From Croceibacterium_B sp963811255 (lineage in GTDB: Bacteria; Pseudomonadota; Alphaproteobacteria; Sphingomonadales; Sphingomonadaceae), in the NCBI GenBank assembly GCA_963811255.1, contig CAWEQI010000001.1, positions 682,001 to 746,000 of the forward strand: a stretch of 64,000 nucleotides of DNA, in the 5' to 3' direction. Shown one piece after another: positions 1 through 8,655 of the stretch. The notes under the pieces are model-generated. The model searched no databases. It was given only the letters and a program-made list of their open reading frames with translations, and was not told where the DNA came from. Each line of letters opens with the position of its first letter. Positions within the stretch are counted from its first letter, which is position 1. Both the position numbers and the translations under genes were made by a program.

Positions 1-1161
1 GTTGAGGGTGAACCCCATCAGTTCCATGAACCAGAAGGTCGGAATGGCCGACAGCGGGATGGCCAGCGCGGCGATGATCGTCGCCCGCCAGTCGCGCAGG
101 AACAGGAACACCACCACCACGGCGAGGATCGCACCCTCGATCATCGCCTCCATCGAGGTTTCGTATTGCTGTTTGGTGTAATCGACGCTGGTGTAGAGCT
201 GGTTGATGTGGATTCCGGGGTTCTCGGCCTGGATCGCCTTCAGCTCCTTGATCGCCGCGTCGTAAACCGTGACGTCGGACGCATCCTTCGCCCGCCGAAT
301 GAAGAAGGTGACGACCTGCCGCCCCTTCATCTTGGCGATCGAGGTCTGCTCGGAATAGCCGTCGTAAACCGTTCCGACCTGGCTGAGCTGAATGGTGCGG
401 CCGCCACCGAGATTGATCTGGGTTTTCGACAGGTCGAGCGCGTTGGCGGCGTTGCCGAGCACGCGCACCGACTGGCGCGATCCGGCGATCTGGGCGCTCC
501 CGCCCGCCGCGTTGGTATTCACCGCCCGCAGGGCCGAGTTCACCTCGTCGGCGGTGACGCCGAGCGCCTGCATCTTGGCCGGGTCCAGCACCACGCGGAT
601 TTCACGGTCGACGCCGCCCGAACGGCTGACTTGCGCCATGCCCTCTATGCCCAGCAGCCGGCGCGAGATGGTGTCGTCGATGAACCAGCTGAGCTGCTCC
701 ATCGTCATGTCGTCGGCGGAGACCGCGAAATAGCCGATCGGACCACCGCCGCCGACGTTGATCTTCGTCACCCGCGGCTCGAGGATGCCGTTGGGCAAGT
801 CGCCGCGAATCTGGTCGATCGCGTTCTTGACCTCGTTGACAGCGTTGTCGGCGTCGGTGCCGATGACGAACTGGACCGTCGTCTGATTGCTGCCCTCGCT
901 GGCGGTCGACTGAATTTCGTCCACGCCGTTGACCGAACGAATCGCCGCCTCGACCTTCTGAGTGATCTGAGTCTCGATTTCGGTCGGCGCGGCGCCGGGC
1001 TCGCTGATGAACACGCTCACGGCCGGAAAGTCGATATCCGGCTCGTTGTTGACGTCCATCCGGTTGAACGCCACCAGTCCGGCCAGCGTCAGGCCGATGA
1101 AAAAGACGATCGGGACGATCGGGTTGCGGATCGACCACGCGGACAGATTGCGGAAATTCAT
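1..1161 (-). CDS. RND efflux transporter, inner-membrane pump (partial, N-terminal part)
   Basis: This is the first ~387 residues of an AcrB/MexB/HAE1-type pump that exports substrates from the inner membrane and periplasm using proton-motive force. The gene runs off the left edge, so the C-terminal two thirds are missing. The start reads MNFRNLSAWSIRNP, followed by TM1 (about residues 13-32) and a porter domain with typical RND text such as DVNNEPDIDFP and GAAPTEIE. The fragment ends in the second membrane region, near the phrase LFLRDWRATIIAALAIPLSAIP. The start ATG overlaps the stop of the upstream membrane-fusion gene (ATGA), so the two form a translationally coupled efflux operon. Substrate is unknown; drug or metabolite export is the family expectation. 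Confident at family level. Confidence 0.93.
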   Translation of the reverse strand, partial: MNFRNLSAWSIRNPIVPIVFFIGLTLAGLVAFNRMDVNNEPDIDFPAVSVFISEPGAAPTEIETQITQKVEAAIRSVNGVDEIQSTASEGSNQTTVQFVIGTDADNAVNEVKNAIDQIRGDLPNGILEPRVTKINVGGGGPIGYFAVSADDMTMEQLSWFIDDTISRRLLGIEGMAQVSRSGGVDREIRVVLDPAKMQALGVTADEVNSALRAVNTNAAGGSAQIAGSRQSVRVLGNAANALDLSKTQINLGGGRTIQLSQVGTVYDGYSEQTSIAKMKGRQVVTFFIRRAKDASDVTVYDAAIKELKAIQAENPGIHINQLYTSVDYTKQQYETSMEAMIEGAILAVVVVFLFLRDWRATIIAALAIPLSAIPTFWFMELMGFTLN

Positions 1162-2375
1162 GGGGTGTTCGGGTTTTCTTCGCCCTTCGAAAGGACGGGC
1201 CGCACCTTGTCGCCGGGGTTGAGGAACCCGCCCGCGCGGGCGACGATGCGCTCGTTTCCGGTGAGCCCCGAGACGACCGCGGTGCCCTGGTCGGTCACCG
1301 TGCCGGTCTTCACGTCGCGCCGTTCGACCTTGTTGTCCTTGTCGACCACGTAGACGTAGCTGCTCTTCTCATCCGACATGATCGCGCTTTGCGGCAGCAG
1401 CGGGGCGAGCACCGTGGCGCCGTTGATCTCGGCCGAAGCGAAACCGCCCGGATGAATCGCCGGATCGTACGGCAGCGCGATCCGGGCGGTGCCTTGCCGG
1501 GTGGTCGGGTCGATGGTCGGTTCCTTCTTCCAGATGCGGCCGATGAACACCTTGTCGGTTCCCACCGGGCTGACCTTGGCGCTCGCACCGACCGACATCG
1601 ACCCGAGGTCGCTTTCACCGACCTTGGCGAGGAGCTCCATCCGGCCTCCCTCGGCCATCGTGAACGGCGCCTGCGAGCCGGGCGAAATGACCTGGCCGAC
1701 CTCGACGTTGCGCTGAAGGATCAGCCCCGAGACCGGGGCAACCACGTTGAGCTGGGCATTGCGCGCCAGCCGTTCGCGATAGGCCGCCTCGGCCACCTTA
1801 ACCTGAGCCACGGCGGCGTCGCGGGTCGCGGTCAGCTGATCGATCTGGGCTTTGGAGATGAAGCCGCGATCCACCAGCTTGAGACCGCGATCGAGGTTGG
1901 ACTGCGCCAGTTCGGCGTTGGCCTTGGCGACCTTGATCTGCGCCGCCGCGCCCGTGGTCTGCTGGCTCTGCACCGAGCGGTCCACCACCGCAAGCACCTG
2001 GCCCTTGTCGACCCAATCGCCGACTTCGACCGGCACGGAGACGACCCTGCCGCCCTCGCCGACCACGCCGACCGGGATCTGATGGCGGGCGGAAAGCGTG
2101 CCGGTGGCGTTGATGACGTTGGTGACACTCGTCTGGCCGGGCTGGATCACGGTAACGGTCGGCGGAGCGCTTTCGGCGCTGGGCGAAAGGGTGTCGTCGG
2201 CGCCCGAGCCGCGCATCATCAGCCATGCCGCAAGCGCAACCAGAACCGCCGCGATGGCGACGACGACGAGAACCCGGCGGCGGCGCGTGCGGACGCCGTC
2301 GTCGTCGATCTCGATCTGTTCGACGAACGTGTCAGGCGTGCTGCCCAGATCCGCCATGGTCGTCTCGTAGTTCAT
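1158..2375 (-). CDS. RND efflux periplasmic adaptor (membrane fusion protein)
   Basis: This 405-residue HlyD/AcrA-family adaptor bridges the inner-membrane pump (next gene) to an outer-membrane channel. A short cytoplasmic segment ends in RRRR (about residues 31-34). One membrane anchor follows (35-54), then a lipoyl/biotinyl-like half-motif (VPVEVGDWVDKGQVLAVVD). A helical hairpin covers about 130-200, the second lipoyl half has NVVAPVSGLILQRNVEVG, and beta-barrel and MP domains complete it. Length is normal. It has ATGA overlap with the RND pump, so it is the first gene of a two-gene operon; no TolC-like gene is visible nearby. The start MNYETTMADL could alternatively be the ATG six codons later. 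Confidence 0.93.
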   Translation of the reverse strand: MNYETTMADLGSTPDTFVEQIEIDDDGVRTRRRRVLVVVAIAAVLVALAAWLMMRGSGADDTLSPSAESAPPTVTVIQPGQTSVTNVINATGTLSARHQIPVGVVGEGGRVVSVPVEVGDWVDKGQVLAVVDRSVQSQQTTGAAAQIKVAKANAELAQSNLDRGLKLVDRGFISKAQIDQLTATRDAAVAQVKVAEAAYRERLARNAQLNVVAPVSGLILQRNVEVGQVISPGSQAPFTMAEGGRMELLAKVGESDLGSMSVGASAKVSPVGTDKVFIGRIWKKEPTIDPTTRQGTARIALPYDPAIHPGGFASAEINGATVLAPLLPQSAIMSDEKSSYVYVVDKDNKVERRDVKTGTVTDQGTAVVSGLTGNERIVARAGGFLNPGDKVRPVLSKGEENPNTP

Positions 2376-2558
2376 CGGCGTCAGAATCCCGCTGTTTCCG
2401 CCGCGGGGCGGCCCATATCACAGTTAACGGCCGACCGTATAGAAGAGGCGGCATCATGCCACGGGCGCATAGGCGCGCGAACCGCGGCACGCAATCGGAG
2501 CTTCTATCAAAAGCACATATGGGCCGACGAGTAATAATTTGTCGTAAAGTAGAACGAC

Positions 2559-2586
2559 GGCGGGCCCGCGTCGCCGCGGGCCCGCC
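2559..2586 (-). terminator. Perfect 12-bp GC hairpin downstream of the GlsB-like gene
   Basis: The arms ggcgggcccgcg and cgcgggcccgcc pair perfectly around the loop tcgc. The hairpin lies 32 bases past the stop of the minus-strand GlsB-like gene and before the efflux operon start at 2375. There is no clear T-run on the minus strand after the stem. It may therefore be a weak intrinsic terminator or a 3'-end stabilising stem rather than a textbook terminator. Confidence 0.5.
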
Positions 2587-2618
2587 TCCAAAGTCCATCA
2601 TTCGCGTTGCGCTAAGAT

Positions 2619-2873
2619 CTATCGCACGCGGCCGCGCTGGAACAGATTGACGATCGCCAACAGCACGATGGCGCCGATGATCGCGAAAATGAACCAAGCG
2701 ACCCAGGTGGCGGTGCCGACCCCGGCCGCCGCGGCGATCCAGCCGCCGATGACCGCGCCGACGATGCCGACGACGATGTTCCAAAAGATGCCCATCGAGG
2801 CATCGCGAGCCATCACCATGCTCGCCAGCCAGCCGGCGATGCCGCCGACGATGATTGCGATAATCCAGCCCAT
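2619..2873 (-). CDS. GlsB/YeaQ/YmgE family stress-response membrane protein
   Basis: This small (84 aa) integral membrane protein belongs to the transglycosylase-associated family. It has three hydrophobic stretches: about residues 2-22 (IIAIIVGGIAGWLASMVM), 28-50 (glycine-rich VVGIVGAVIGGW) and 55-75. The glycine zipper-like spacing and the short basic tail RGRVR are typical. Family members are induced by general, acid or envelope stress; their biochemical role is not established. It appears monocistronic, with a hairpin 3' of it and about 140 bp of presumed promoter region upstream. Confidence 0.9.
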   Translation of the reverse strand: MGWIIAIIVGGIAGWLASMVMARDASMGIFWNIVVGIVGAVIGGWIAAAAGVGTATWVAWFIFAIIGAIVLLAIVNLFQRGRVR

Positions 2874-3017
2874 TTGCTGTCTCCTGTTATCCTGCTGCGC
2901 ATGCGCGCGCTGTCATCGGATAAACCTGACGCAGGATAATGCGTTCCCGGCGAGAGCGCCGGATGGAGCGACACGGAGGAAGCGAGGAGGACAGGCGCCG
3001 GGGGCGCCGGCAGCACG

Positions 3018-3317
3018 TCAGTACTTGAGCTGGCGTTCGTAGAGATCGCGATAATGCTGGATGCGCGTGACACGCAGGCCCTGCATGCCCGAACGGTCCA
3101 CCGCCCGCTGCCAGGAAGCAAATTCCTCGAGCGTGAGGTTGTAACGCTCGAGCACCTCGTCGATCGTCAGCAGGCCGCCATTAACCGCCGCCACGACCTC
3201 GGCCTTGCGCCGCACCACCCAACGCTTGGTCTGGGGCGACGGCAAGTCGTCGACGGTCAGCGGCTCCCCGAGAGGGCCGATCACCTGCGCGGGACGGATT
3301 TTCTGATTCTCGATCAT
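3018..3317 (-). CDS. sciP: DUF1153 protein, SciP-type CtrA inhibitor / cell-cycle regulator
   Basis: This 99-residue protein is of the SciP family. In Caulobacter, SciP binds the master regulator CtrA and represses CtrA-activated genes in G1. Family hallmarks are visible: VIGPLGEPLTVDDLP near the N-terminus, then the helix-turn-helix-like region KRWVVRRKAEVVAAVNGG followed by LTIDEVLERYNLTLEEF and SWQRAVDRSGMQGLRVTR. The start is the ATG at 3317 (MIENQK). A longer upstream reading would only add low-complexity residues, and an AGG-type ribosome site sits in the stop region of the preceding gene. Four bases separate that gene's stop from this start, implying coupling. Family assignment is certain; the role is taken from Caulobacter. 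Confidence 0.92.
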   Translation of the reverse strand: MIENQKIRPAQVIGPLGEPLTVDDLPSPQTKRWVVRRKAEVVAAVNGGLLTIDEVLERYNLTLEEFASWQRAVDRSGMQGLRVTRIQHYRDLYERQLKY

Positions 3318-3321
3318 TACC

Positions 3322-3633
3322 TTACCTCGGGTCGTCGCTCGCGGCGCCGTTCGCGGAGCGACTGATGCCGCCGGCGGCTTTGCCATTGGCTAAATCATCA
3401 AAGTTAATGTCCTGTTTGCCGGCCCCTATTTCGGCGATATGCCGCGCCGAATCGGGATCGAAACTGGCGCCGCCGCCAACTTCGCCTGCACCGAGCTCGG
3501 CCCGCAGTTCGCGAACAGCATCGAACTTGGCGACCAGATCGGTCCACTGGACGGCACGCAGCCCCTCCTGGCCGGCATCGGCAAGATCGAGCGGCATAAG
3601 GGCGCCGTCGCGAGTCAGCTTGCGTTCGAACAT
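3322..3633 (-). CDS. Hypothetical protein coupled upstream of sciP
   Basis: This 103-residue soluble protein is not recognised from any named family. It starts MFERKLTRDGALMPLDLADAG, has an acidic helical middle (WTDLVAKFDAVRELRAELGAGE) and a glycine/asparagine-rich C-terminus with no membrane segments. It ends four bases before sciP, with the AGG of its last codons acting as the likely sciP ribosome-binding site. That position is the main argument that it is real. It may belong to the same cell-cycle regulatory unit, but that is inference from position only. Confidence 0.6.
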   Translation of the reverse strand: MFERKLTRDGALMPLDLADAGQEGLRAVQWTDLVAKFDAVRELRAELGAGEVGGGASFDPDSARHIAEIGAGKQDINFDDLANGKAAGGISRSANGAASDDPR

Positions 3634-3760
3634 GCCGACGGTCCTAGCGCAGCAAGCGTCAAGATCGGGTAAAGCGGCGATTTACCCTGCGTTAGGCCCG
3701 GTAAACGGGCGGCCACGGCGTTTGCCGGGGTGCGGCGAGCGGTGTAAGGGCCGCCGCGCC

Positions 3761-4904
3761 ATGCCCGCCACCGATTGTCTCGAGCGCCCTGCCGCGCTGT
3801 TCGACCTGCCGCGCGCCGCCGGCGACTGCCGGATCGTCGTCGCCATGTCCGGCGGGGTCGACAGCTCGGTCGTCGCCGCGCTGGCCGCGCACAGCGGGGC
3901 CGAGGTGATCGGCATCACGCTGCAGCTCTATGACTACGGCGCCGCCAACGGACGCAAGGGCGCGTGCTGCGCCGGCGACGATATTCGCGACGCGCGGACG
4001 GTGGCCGACCGGCTGGGCTTCGCGCATTACGTCTTCGACCACGAGAGCGCCTTTCGCCAGGACGTCGTCGAGCGGTTCGCCGACGAATACCTCGCCGGGC
4101 GCACGCCGATCCCGTGCATCCGCTGCAACATGGGGCCCGAAGTTCACCGACCTGCTGCGGATGGCGCGCGAGCTTGGCGCCGATTGCCTGGCGACCGGCC
4201 ATTACGTTCGGCGCGTGGCGGGGGCTGCCGGCCCCGAGCTGTGGCGCGCCCGCGATCCGGCGCGCGACCAGTCCTATTTCCTCTACGCGACAACCGAAAC
4301 GCAGCTCGATTACTTGCGCTTCCCGCTCGGCGGGCTGCCGAAGGATGAGGTCCGCCGGATCGCGGCGGAGTTCGGCCTCGCGGTCGCCGGCAAGCCGGAC
4401 AGCCAGGACATCTGCTTCGTGCCCGACGGGGACTATGCCCGGATCGTCAAGTCGCTGCGGCCCGAGGGAAGCCGGCCGGGCCGGATCGTCCACGCCGAGA
4501 GCGGCGAGACGCTGGGCGAACACGCGGGGGTGATCCATTTCACCGTCGGCCAGCGCCGCGGTCTGGAAATCGGCGGCCAACCCGAGCCGCTGTATGTCGT
4601 CGGCATCGATGCCGAGGCGGCAGAAGTGCGGGTGGGGCCGAAGCGCCTGCTGGCGGTAGGCGCGGCGCGGATCGTCGAGACCAACCGCATCGGCCCGCTG
4701 CCCGACGGGCCGCTGACCGCCAAAGTCCGCTCGCTGGCCAAGCCGGTGCCGATCACGCTCGAAGGTTCGCTCGGCGGCGGCGCGGCGGCGACAATCCGTT
4801 TTGCGCAGCCCGAGTACGGCGTCGCCCCGGGCCAGGCGGCGGTGCTCTACGCCGGCGAGCGGGTGGTTGGCGGCGGGTGGATCGAACAGACGCGGCCGGG
4901 CTGA
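3761..4904 (+). CDS. mnmA: tRNA-uridine 2-sulfurtransferase (frameshifted)
   Basis: MnmA adds sulfur to U34 of Lys/Glu/Gln tRNAs using ATP and a persulfide relay. The PP-loop SGGVDSS is at about residue 29-35. The catalytic cysteine lies in the CCAGDDIRDAR region, and the family motif CIRCNMGPKF, tRNA-recognition text GHYVR, GKPDSQDICFVPDGDY and the C-terminal beta-barrel (FTVGQRRGL) are all present. The reading frame breaks at about 4131-4137: GGGGCCC carries one extra base relative to the expected NMGPKF codons, and the rest of the gene continues in another frame. All conserved blocks are intact on both sides, so the break looks like a consensus error rather than decay. Length (~380 aa) is normal. 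Confidence 0.93.
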
Positions 4905-4906
4905 CG

Positions 4907-6283
4907 TCAACCCTCCGGCACCCGATCGGCACGCGAATGGAGCGTGCCCCGCGACCGGGCGAGCGCATTCCATGCGCTGGCGACTTCGTCGGCGGCTTGC
5001 TGGCGTCCGCTGTCGCGGAACGTTTCCTCGAGCCGATTGATTTCGAGCTCGAGAATCGTCGTGGGAACATGATCGCCGAGCGCCGAGAGGCTGCCGAGAA
5101 CCGCCCGTTCGAGCTTGTCCTGCATTTCGCCCGGCAACGCGCCGAAACTGCGGGCAATCCCTTTGCTCACTTCGGCGAGGCTCTGTTGCTGCATCGATTC
5201 CGAGGCCACGACCATCAGCGATTCGTAGGCGCGGGCGAGATGGTCCATGAGTGTGTCCCGGCAGAACACTCTTGCGCCCTCGCCTGGCCGGCAGACCAGC
5301 GCACCGCCGCGCCCCCAACGATACAGAAGGTCGTTCAGCGCGTGAATCGCCACGAGCCCCGCAGCGGGATTGGACTTGGCCGTGGAGACGGCAGTCCAGG
5401 CGATGTTGCCAAGCTGGTCGACCCCGAACATCGGGTCGATCAGCAGCTCGCGGCGGCGGCCGATGCGGATGGCGCGCCGTACCGCCGCCACCTGGCGCTC
5501 GTCGAGCGCGTGACCCGGCGAGACCGTGGCAATCCTCTGACCTTTGTAGACCGGCGACCCGAGCGGCTGTTCGATGGCGATCACCCGTCCCGGCTGCGCT
5601 TCGGTCAGATCGAGCAGTGCGCCGTAGTCAATCGAGACAATGTAGCCGTACCGCTCGCCCGTTATCGTCTGCCCCTCCGGCAGCGCAATCGGCTGCGAGC
5701 TGATGCGGGAGATGTGGTTCAGCTGCCTCTTGCGGGCATGGACCGTGGAATCATGGATGGTGGCAATGATCGAGGAGGGGCGCGTCTGATCCAGCGTCGA
5801 GTAGATCAGCACCACCAGCAAACCCAGGCAGAGCACCGCCAGGATCAGGCATAGCGTCGTTGACAGAACCGGCACCGCGGTATGCCGTGCGAGCCCGAGG
5901 CAGGTGAGCGCAAACAGGGCCGATCCGACGAAGAAACCGAAGAATACCTGGTTCGTGCGCCGGCGCATGTACTGATCGACGATCTGGTTGGTCAGTGCCG
6001 CCGAGCTTTGCTGGACGGCGAGAAGAAGGATCGAGAACGTTATCGAACTCATCGTCACCAGGCTCGTGGCGACGGTGGACATAAGGCTGGTGGCCTGCTG
6101 GGGATCGCCGACGAACGCGTCGAGAAACTTGCGCCAACCGCTCCAGTGCGCGCGCGGACCGGCGGAAATGTCGAACCAGCTCACCAGTCCCGCCAGAACT
6201 ACAAAGGCGGCGACTTCGGCGAAAGGAACGGCAAGGAACTCCGAGAAGCTACGGCGGATCGTCTGATAAAGTCTCGCGAGCAT
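4907..6283 (-). CDS. DUF2254 family membrane protein
   Basis: This 458-residue inner-membrane protein has four predicted transmembrane helices in its first 160 residues: about 20-37, 66-90 (a serine/threonine-rich VATSLVTMSSITFSILLLAVQ), 108-130 and 138-160. A long cytosolic C-terminal domain of unknown role follows. The DUF2254 signature region around QQSSAALTNQIVDQYMRRRTNQVFFGFF is clear. The last codons lie two bases from the end of mnmA, which converges from the other strand. The gene stands alone. No function can be assigned beyond a possible channel or transporter fold. Confidence 0.88.
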   Translation of the reverse strand: MLARLYQTIRRSFSEFLAVPFAEVAAFVVLAGLVSWFDISAGPRAHWSGWRKFLDAFVGDPQQATSLMSTVATSLVTMSSITFSILLLAVQQSSAALTNQIVDQYMRRRTNQVFFGFFVGSALFALTCLGLARHTAVPVLSTTLCLILAVLCLGLLVVLIYSTLDQTRPSSIIATIHDSTVHARKRQLNHISRISSQPIALPEGQTITGERYGYIVSIDYGALLDLTEAQPGRVIAIEQPLGSPVYKGQRIATVSPGHALDERQVAAVRRAIRIGRRRELLIDPMFGVDQLGNIAWTAVSTAKSNPAAGLVAIHALNDLLYRWGRGGALVCRPGEGARVFCRDTLMDHLARAYESLMVVASESMQQQSLAEVSKGIARSFGALPGEMQDKLERAVLGSLSALGDHVPTTILELEINRLEETFRDSGRQQAADEVASAWNALARSRGTLHSRADRVPEG

Positions 6284-6364
6284 GAATCCCCGTTGCTGCG
6301 CCCGAACGCGACGAGCGGCATGAACAAGGAACCGGCGCCCGCAGACGACGTTCCCGCGGGCGCC

Positions 6365-6712
6365 TCATTCCCGCGAAGGGTCAAGTACGCAGCCGTAGCC
6401 GGGGCGATAGCGGGCGGTTTCGCTGGCGATCAGGGGCACGTAGCCAGTCACGCTGCGGGTGCCCTTGTCCTCGCTGAGGAAGACGACTTCCATCTTCGGC
6501 TCGAAGTCCTTCTCGCAGTCGTTGAGCGATCGTCCGGCGATGTAGCGGCACGAGCAGGCGATGCGCGCGCCGACGGCGGCGCCGGTGTCGGCGTAGCCGT
6601 ATAGAGGGGCGCGGTACAACCAGCCGAGCGCGGCGGCGACGAGCACCGCCCCTACCGTCACCTTGAGCAATGTCGGCCGCCTGTGAACGGCCCTGCGTCG
6701 GGAGGTTGCCAT
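6365..6712 (-). CDS. Hypothetical membrane-anchored protein with paired cysteines
   Basis: This is a 115-residue protein. A basic N-terminus (RRRAVHRRP) precedes one hydrophobic segment at about 15-33, so it is probably a signal anchor with a periplasmic domain. The soluble part contains a conserved-looking CSCRYIAGRSLNDCEKDF stretch and a further Cys near the C-terminus (GYGCVLDP), suggesting disulfides in the periplasm. It is divergent from the serine hydrolase gene and the two 5' ends overlap closely (start codons only about 33 bases apart on opposite strands). That arrangement suggests shared regulation. Function unknown. Confidence 0.68.
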   Translation of the reverse strand: MATSRRRAVHRRPTLLKVTVGAVLVAAALGWLYRAPLYGYADTGAAVGARIACSCRYIAGRSLNDCEKDFEPKMEVVFLSEDKGTRSVTGYVPLIASETARYRPGYGCVLDPSRE

Positions 6713-6744
6713 GCGCTCCTGCCTGGGAGATGGAAGCGGCGCCG

Positions 6745-7872
6745 ATGCCGCGCCGCCCCATCCCTAGCCTTGCCATTGTTCTGCTGCCAGCCCTGTTGCT
6801 GGCGGGCTGCGGCGACGCCGCGCCGTCCGCATCGCCGCTGTCGCCGGCGGCGCTCAAGGCCGTGAGTCAAAACCCTGGCGCGCCGCGCGAAAAGCTCGCG
6901 CGTGCGGTCGATGCGCTGTTCTCCCGCGACGACGTCGGCGAAACGCGCGCGGTGCTGGTGCTGCATGACGGCGCGGTCGCCGCCGAGCGCTACGAAAACG
7001 GTTACGGGCCTCGCACGAAATTTCTCGGCTGGTCGATGTCGAAGACGGTGACCGCTGTGCTGATCGGCGCCCTCGTCGCCGAGGGCCGGCTGCGGCTCGA
7101 CAACTCGCCGCCGATTCCCGCCTGGCAACGCCCCGGCGACCCTCGCGGCGAGATCACGCTGCGGCAGCTGCTGCAGATGCGCTCGGGGCTGCGGCACAAG
7201 GAGAACAGCGCCCCGATCTACGATTCGGACGAAGTGCGGATGCTGTTTCGCGACGGGCGCGACGACATGGCGGCGTGGGCGGAGGCCCAGCCACTGGCGC
7301 ACGAGCCCGGGCGGGTGTTCAATTACTCGACGTCAACCGGCGTGATCCTGGCCGACATCGCCGCGCGCGTGCTGGCGCCGGGTGGCACGCCCGATGCCCG
7401 GCAGCGGGCGATGGCGGACTTCTTCCATTCGCGCTTCTCCGAGCCGCTCGGCGCGCCGTCGTTCACACCGGAATACGACGCGGCGGGGACGATGATCGGC
7501 GGCAGCATGATCTGGGCGACCGCGCGGGATTGGGCGAGATTTGGCGAGATGCTGCGGCACAAGGGCTCGGTGGGCGGCGCGCAGCTGGTGCCCCGCGCAT
7601 GGGTCGAGTTCATGACCAGCCCGAGCCCGCGGGCGCCCGACTATGGGGCCATGACCTGGCTCAACCGGCCCTCCCACACCAAGCGCAATGTCCTGTTCGC
7701 CGCGCAGGGGCCGAAGGACGCGTTCGCGGCGATCGGTCATCAGGGCCAGTTCGTTATCGTGATCCCCTCGGAGCACCTGACGATCGTCCGGCTCGGCAAG
7801 ACCGACGAACCGCAGATCCCGGCGCTGCAACAGGCGCTCGCCGACGTCGCCGCACTCTATCCTTCGAGGTAG
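6745..7872 (+). CDS. Serine hydrolase lipoprotein, class C beta-lactamase fold
   Basis: This 375-residue predicted lipoprotein has a signal peptide ending in lipobox LLAGC (about residues 18-22). It contains a beta-lactamase/penicillin-binding-protein-type hydrolase domain. The catalytic SxxK is SMSK at about residue 97-100 (GWSMSKTV). The second motif reads YST (FNYSTST) rather than YxN, and a HxG-like third motif is GHQGQF. Such proteins are usually esterases or peptidases rather than antibiotic-resistance enzymes. The start at 6745 (MPRRPIPS) was chosen because it gives a clean signal peptide; the ATG at 6730 is a possible alternative. The 3' end overlaps phzF, which converges, by 15 bases. 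Confidence 0.87.
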   Translation: MPRRPIPSLAIVLLPALLLAGCGDAAPSASPLSPAALKAVSQNPGAPREKLARAVDALFSRDDVGETRAVLVLHDGAVAAERYENGYGPRTKFLGWSMSKTVTAVLIGALVAEGRLRLDNSPPIPAWQRPGDPRGEITLRQLLQMRSGLRHKENSAPIYDSDEVRMLFRDGRDDMAAWAEAQPLAHEPGRVFNYSTSTGVILADIAARVLAPGGTPDARQRAMADFFHSRFSEPLGAPSFTPEYDAAGTMIGGSMIWATARDWARFGEMLRHKGSVGGAQLVPRAWVEFMTSPSPRAPDYGAMTWLNRPSHTKRNVLFAAQGPKDAFAAIGHQGQFVIVIPSEHLTIVRLGKTDEPQIPALQQALADVAALYPSR

Positions 7873-8655
7873 AAAGTTCCCTCGACCACGGTCACGCATG
7901 TCCCCGCCGAGCCATGCCTGATTGCCTTCCAGCCGACAGGTGAGATCGCCGCCGCGGCGCGAGGCCTGGTGCGCGGTGAAGCTGTCGCGGCCCAGCCGCG
8001 CGGCCCAGAACGGCGTCAGCGCCGCATGGGCGGAGCCGGTGACGCTGTCCTCGTCGACCCCACCGCCGGGGACGAATACCCGGCTGACGACGTCGGTTCG
8101 CTCGCCCGGCGCGGTGCAGATGAATTGATCGTCGCCAAGCGCGGCGAGGCTCTTGAGGTCGGGGTCGAGCGCGCGCACCTCGGCTTCGCTGCCGAACAGG
8201 TAGATGCCGTACCGTTCGGGATTGAGCCAGACTTCCCTCGGACGGGCGCCGAGCAACGCGACGGCTTCCGGCCAGTCGCTTGGCTCGGTCGGGATCGCCG
8301 GCAGCGCCAGCTCATAGCCGCCGCTCGCCATCCGCCGCACCTGGAGGAGCCCCGCCTTGCGCGTGCGGAAGGTCACGCGTTCGCCGCCGTCGCGGCCGAG
8401 CAGGACGTGACCCGAGGCCAACGTAGCGTGGCCGCACAGCCGGACCTCGCACGCCGGCGTGAACCAGCGCAGCTCCCAATCGGCCGCGCCGGTTTCGTCG
8501 CGGACGACGAACGCGGTCTCGGCGAACATGTTCTCCTCGGCGATCGCCTGCAGCGTGCCGTCGGCCAGCCATTCGTCGAGCGGCATCACCGCGGCCTGGT
8601 TGCCGGCGAACGGCCGCGAGGCGAAAGCATCGACGTGCCAATACGGGAGCTTCAT
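7858..8655 (-). CDS. PhzF family isomerase/epimerase-like protein (frameshifted near 3' end)
   Basis: This ~265-residue protein has the diaminopimelate-epimerase-like fold of PhzF. Family members isomerise small acids, but the actual substrate is unknown outside phenazine producers and there are no phenazine genes here. Signature text includes YWHVDAFASRPFAGNQAAV, the catalytic-Glu region EENMFAETAFV, CGHATLASGHVL and EDSVTGSAHAALTPFW. The frame is broken about 45 bases before the stop, where a GGGG run near 7902 has one extra G. Correcting it restores a normal C-terminus ending in YLEG at 7858. Its ATG overlaps the stop of the CDF gene (ATGA), so it is the last gene of the pdxH-CDF-phzF operon. 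Confidence 0.85.

Noticed and set aside
2225..2784. Small frames on both strands around the efflux promoter region
   Set aside because: No motif, and they overlap the membrane-fusion protein start and the GlsB-like gene.
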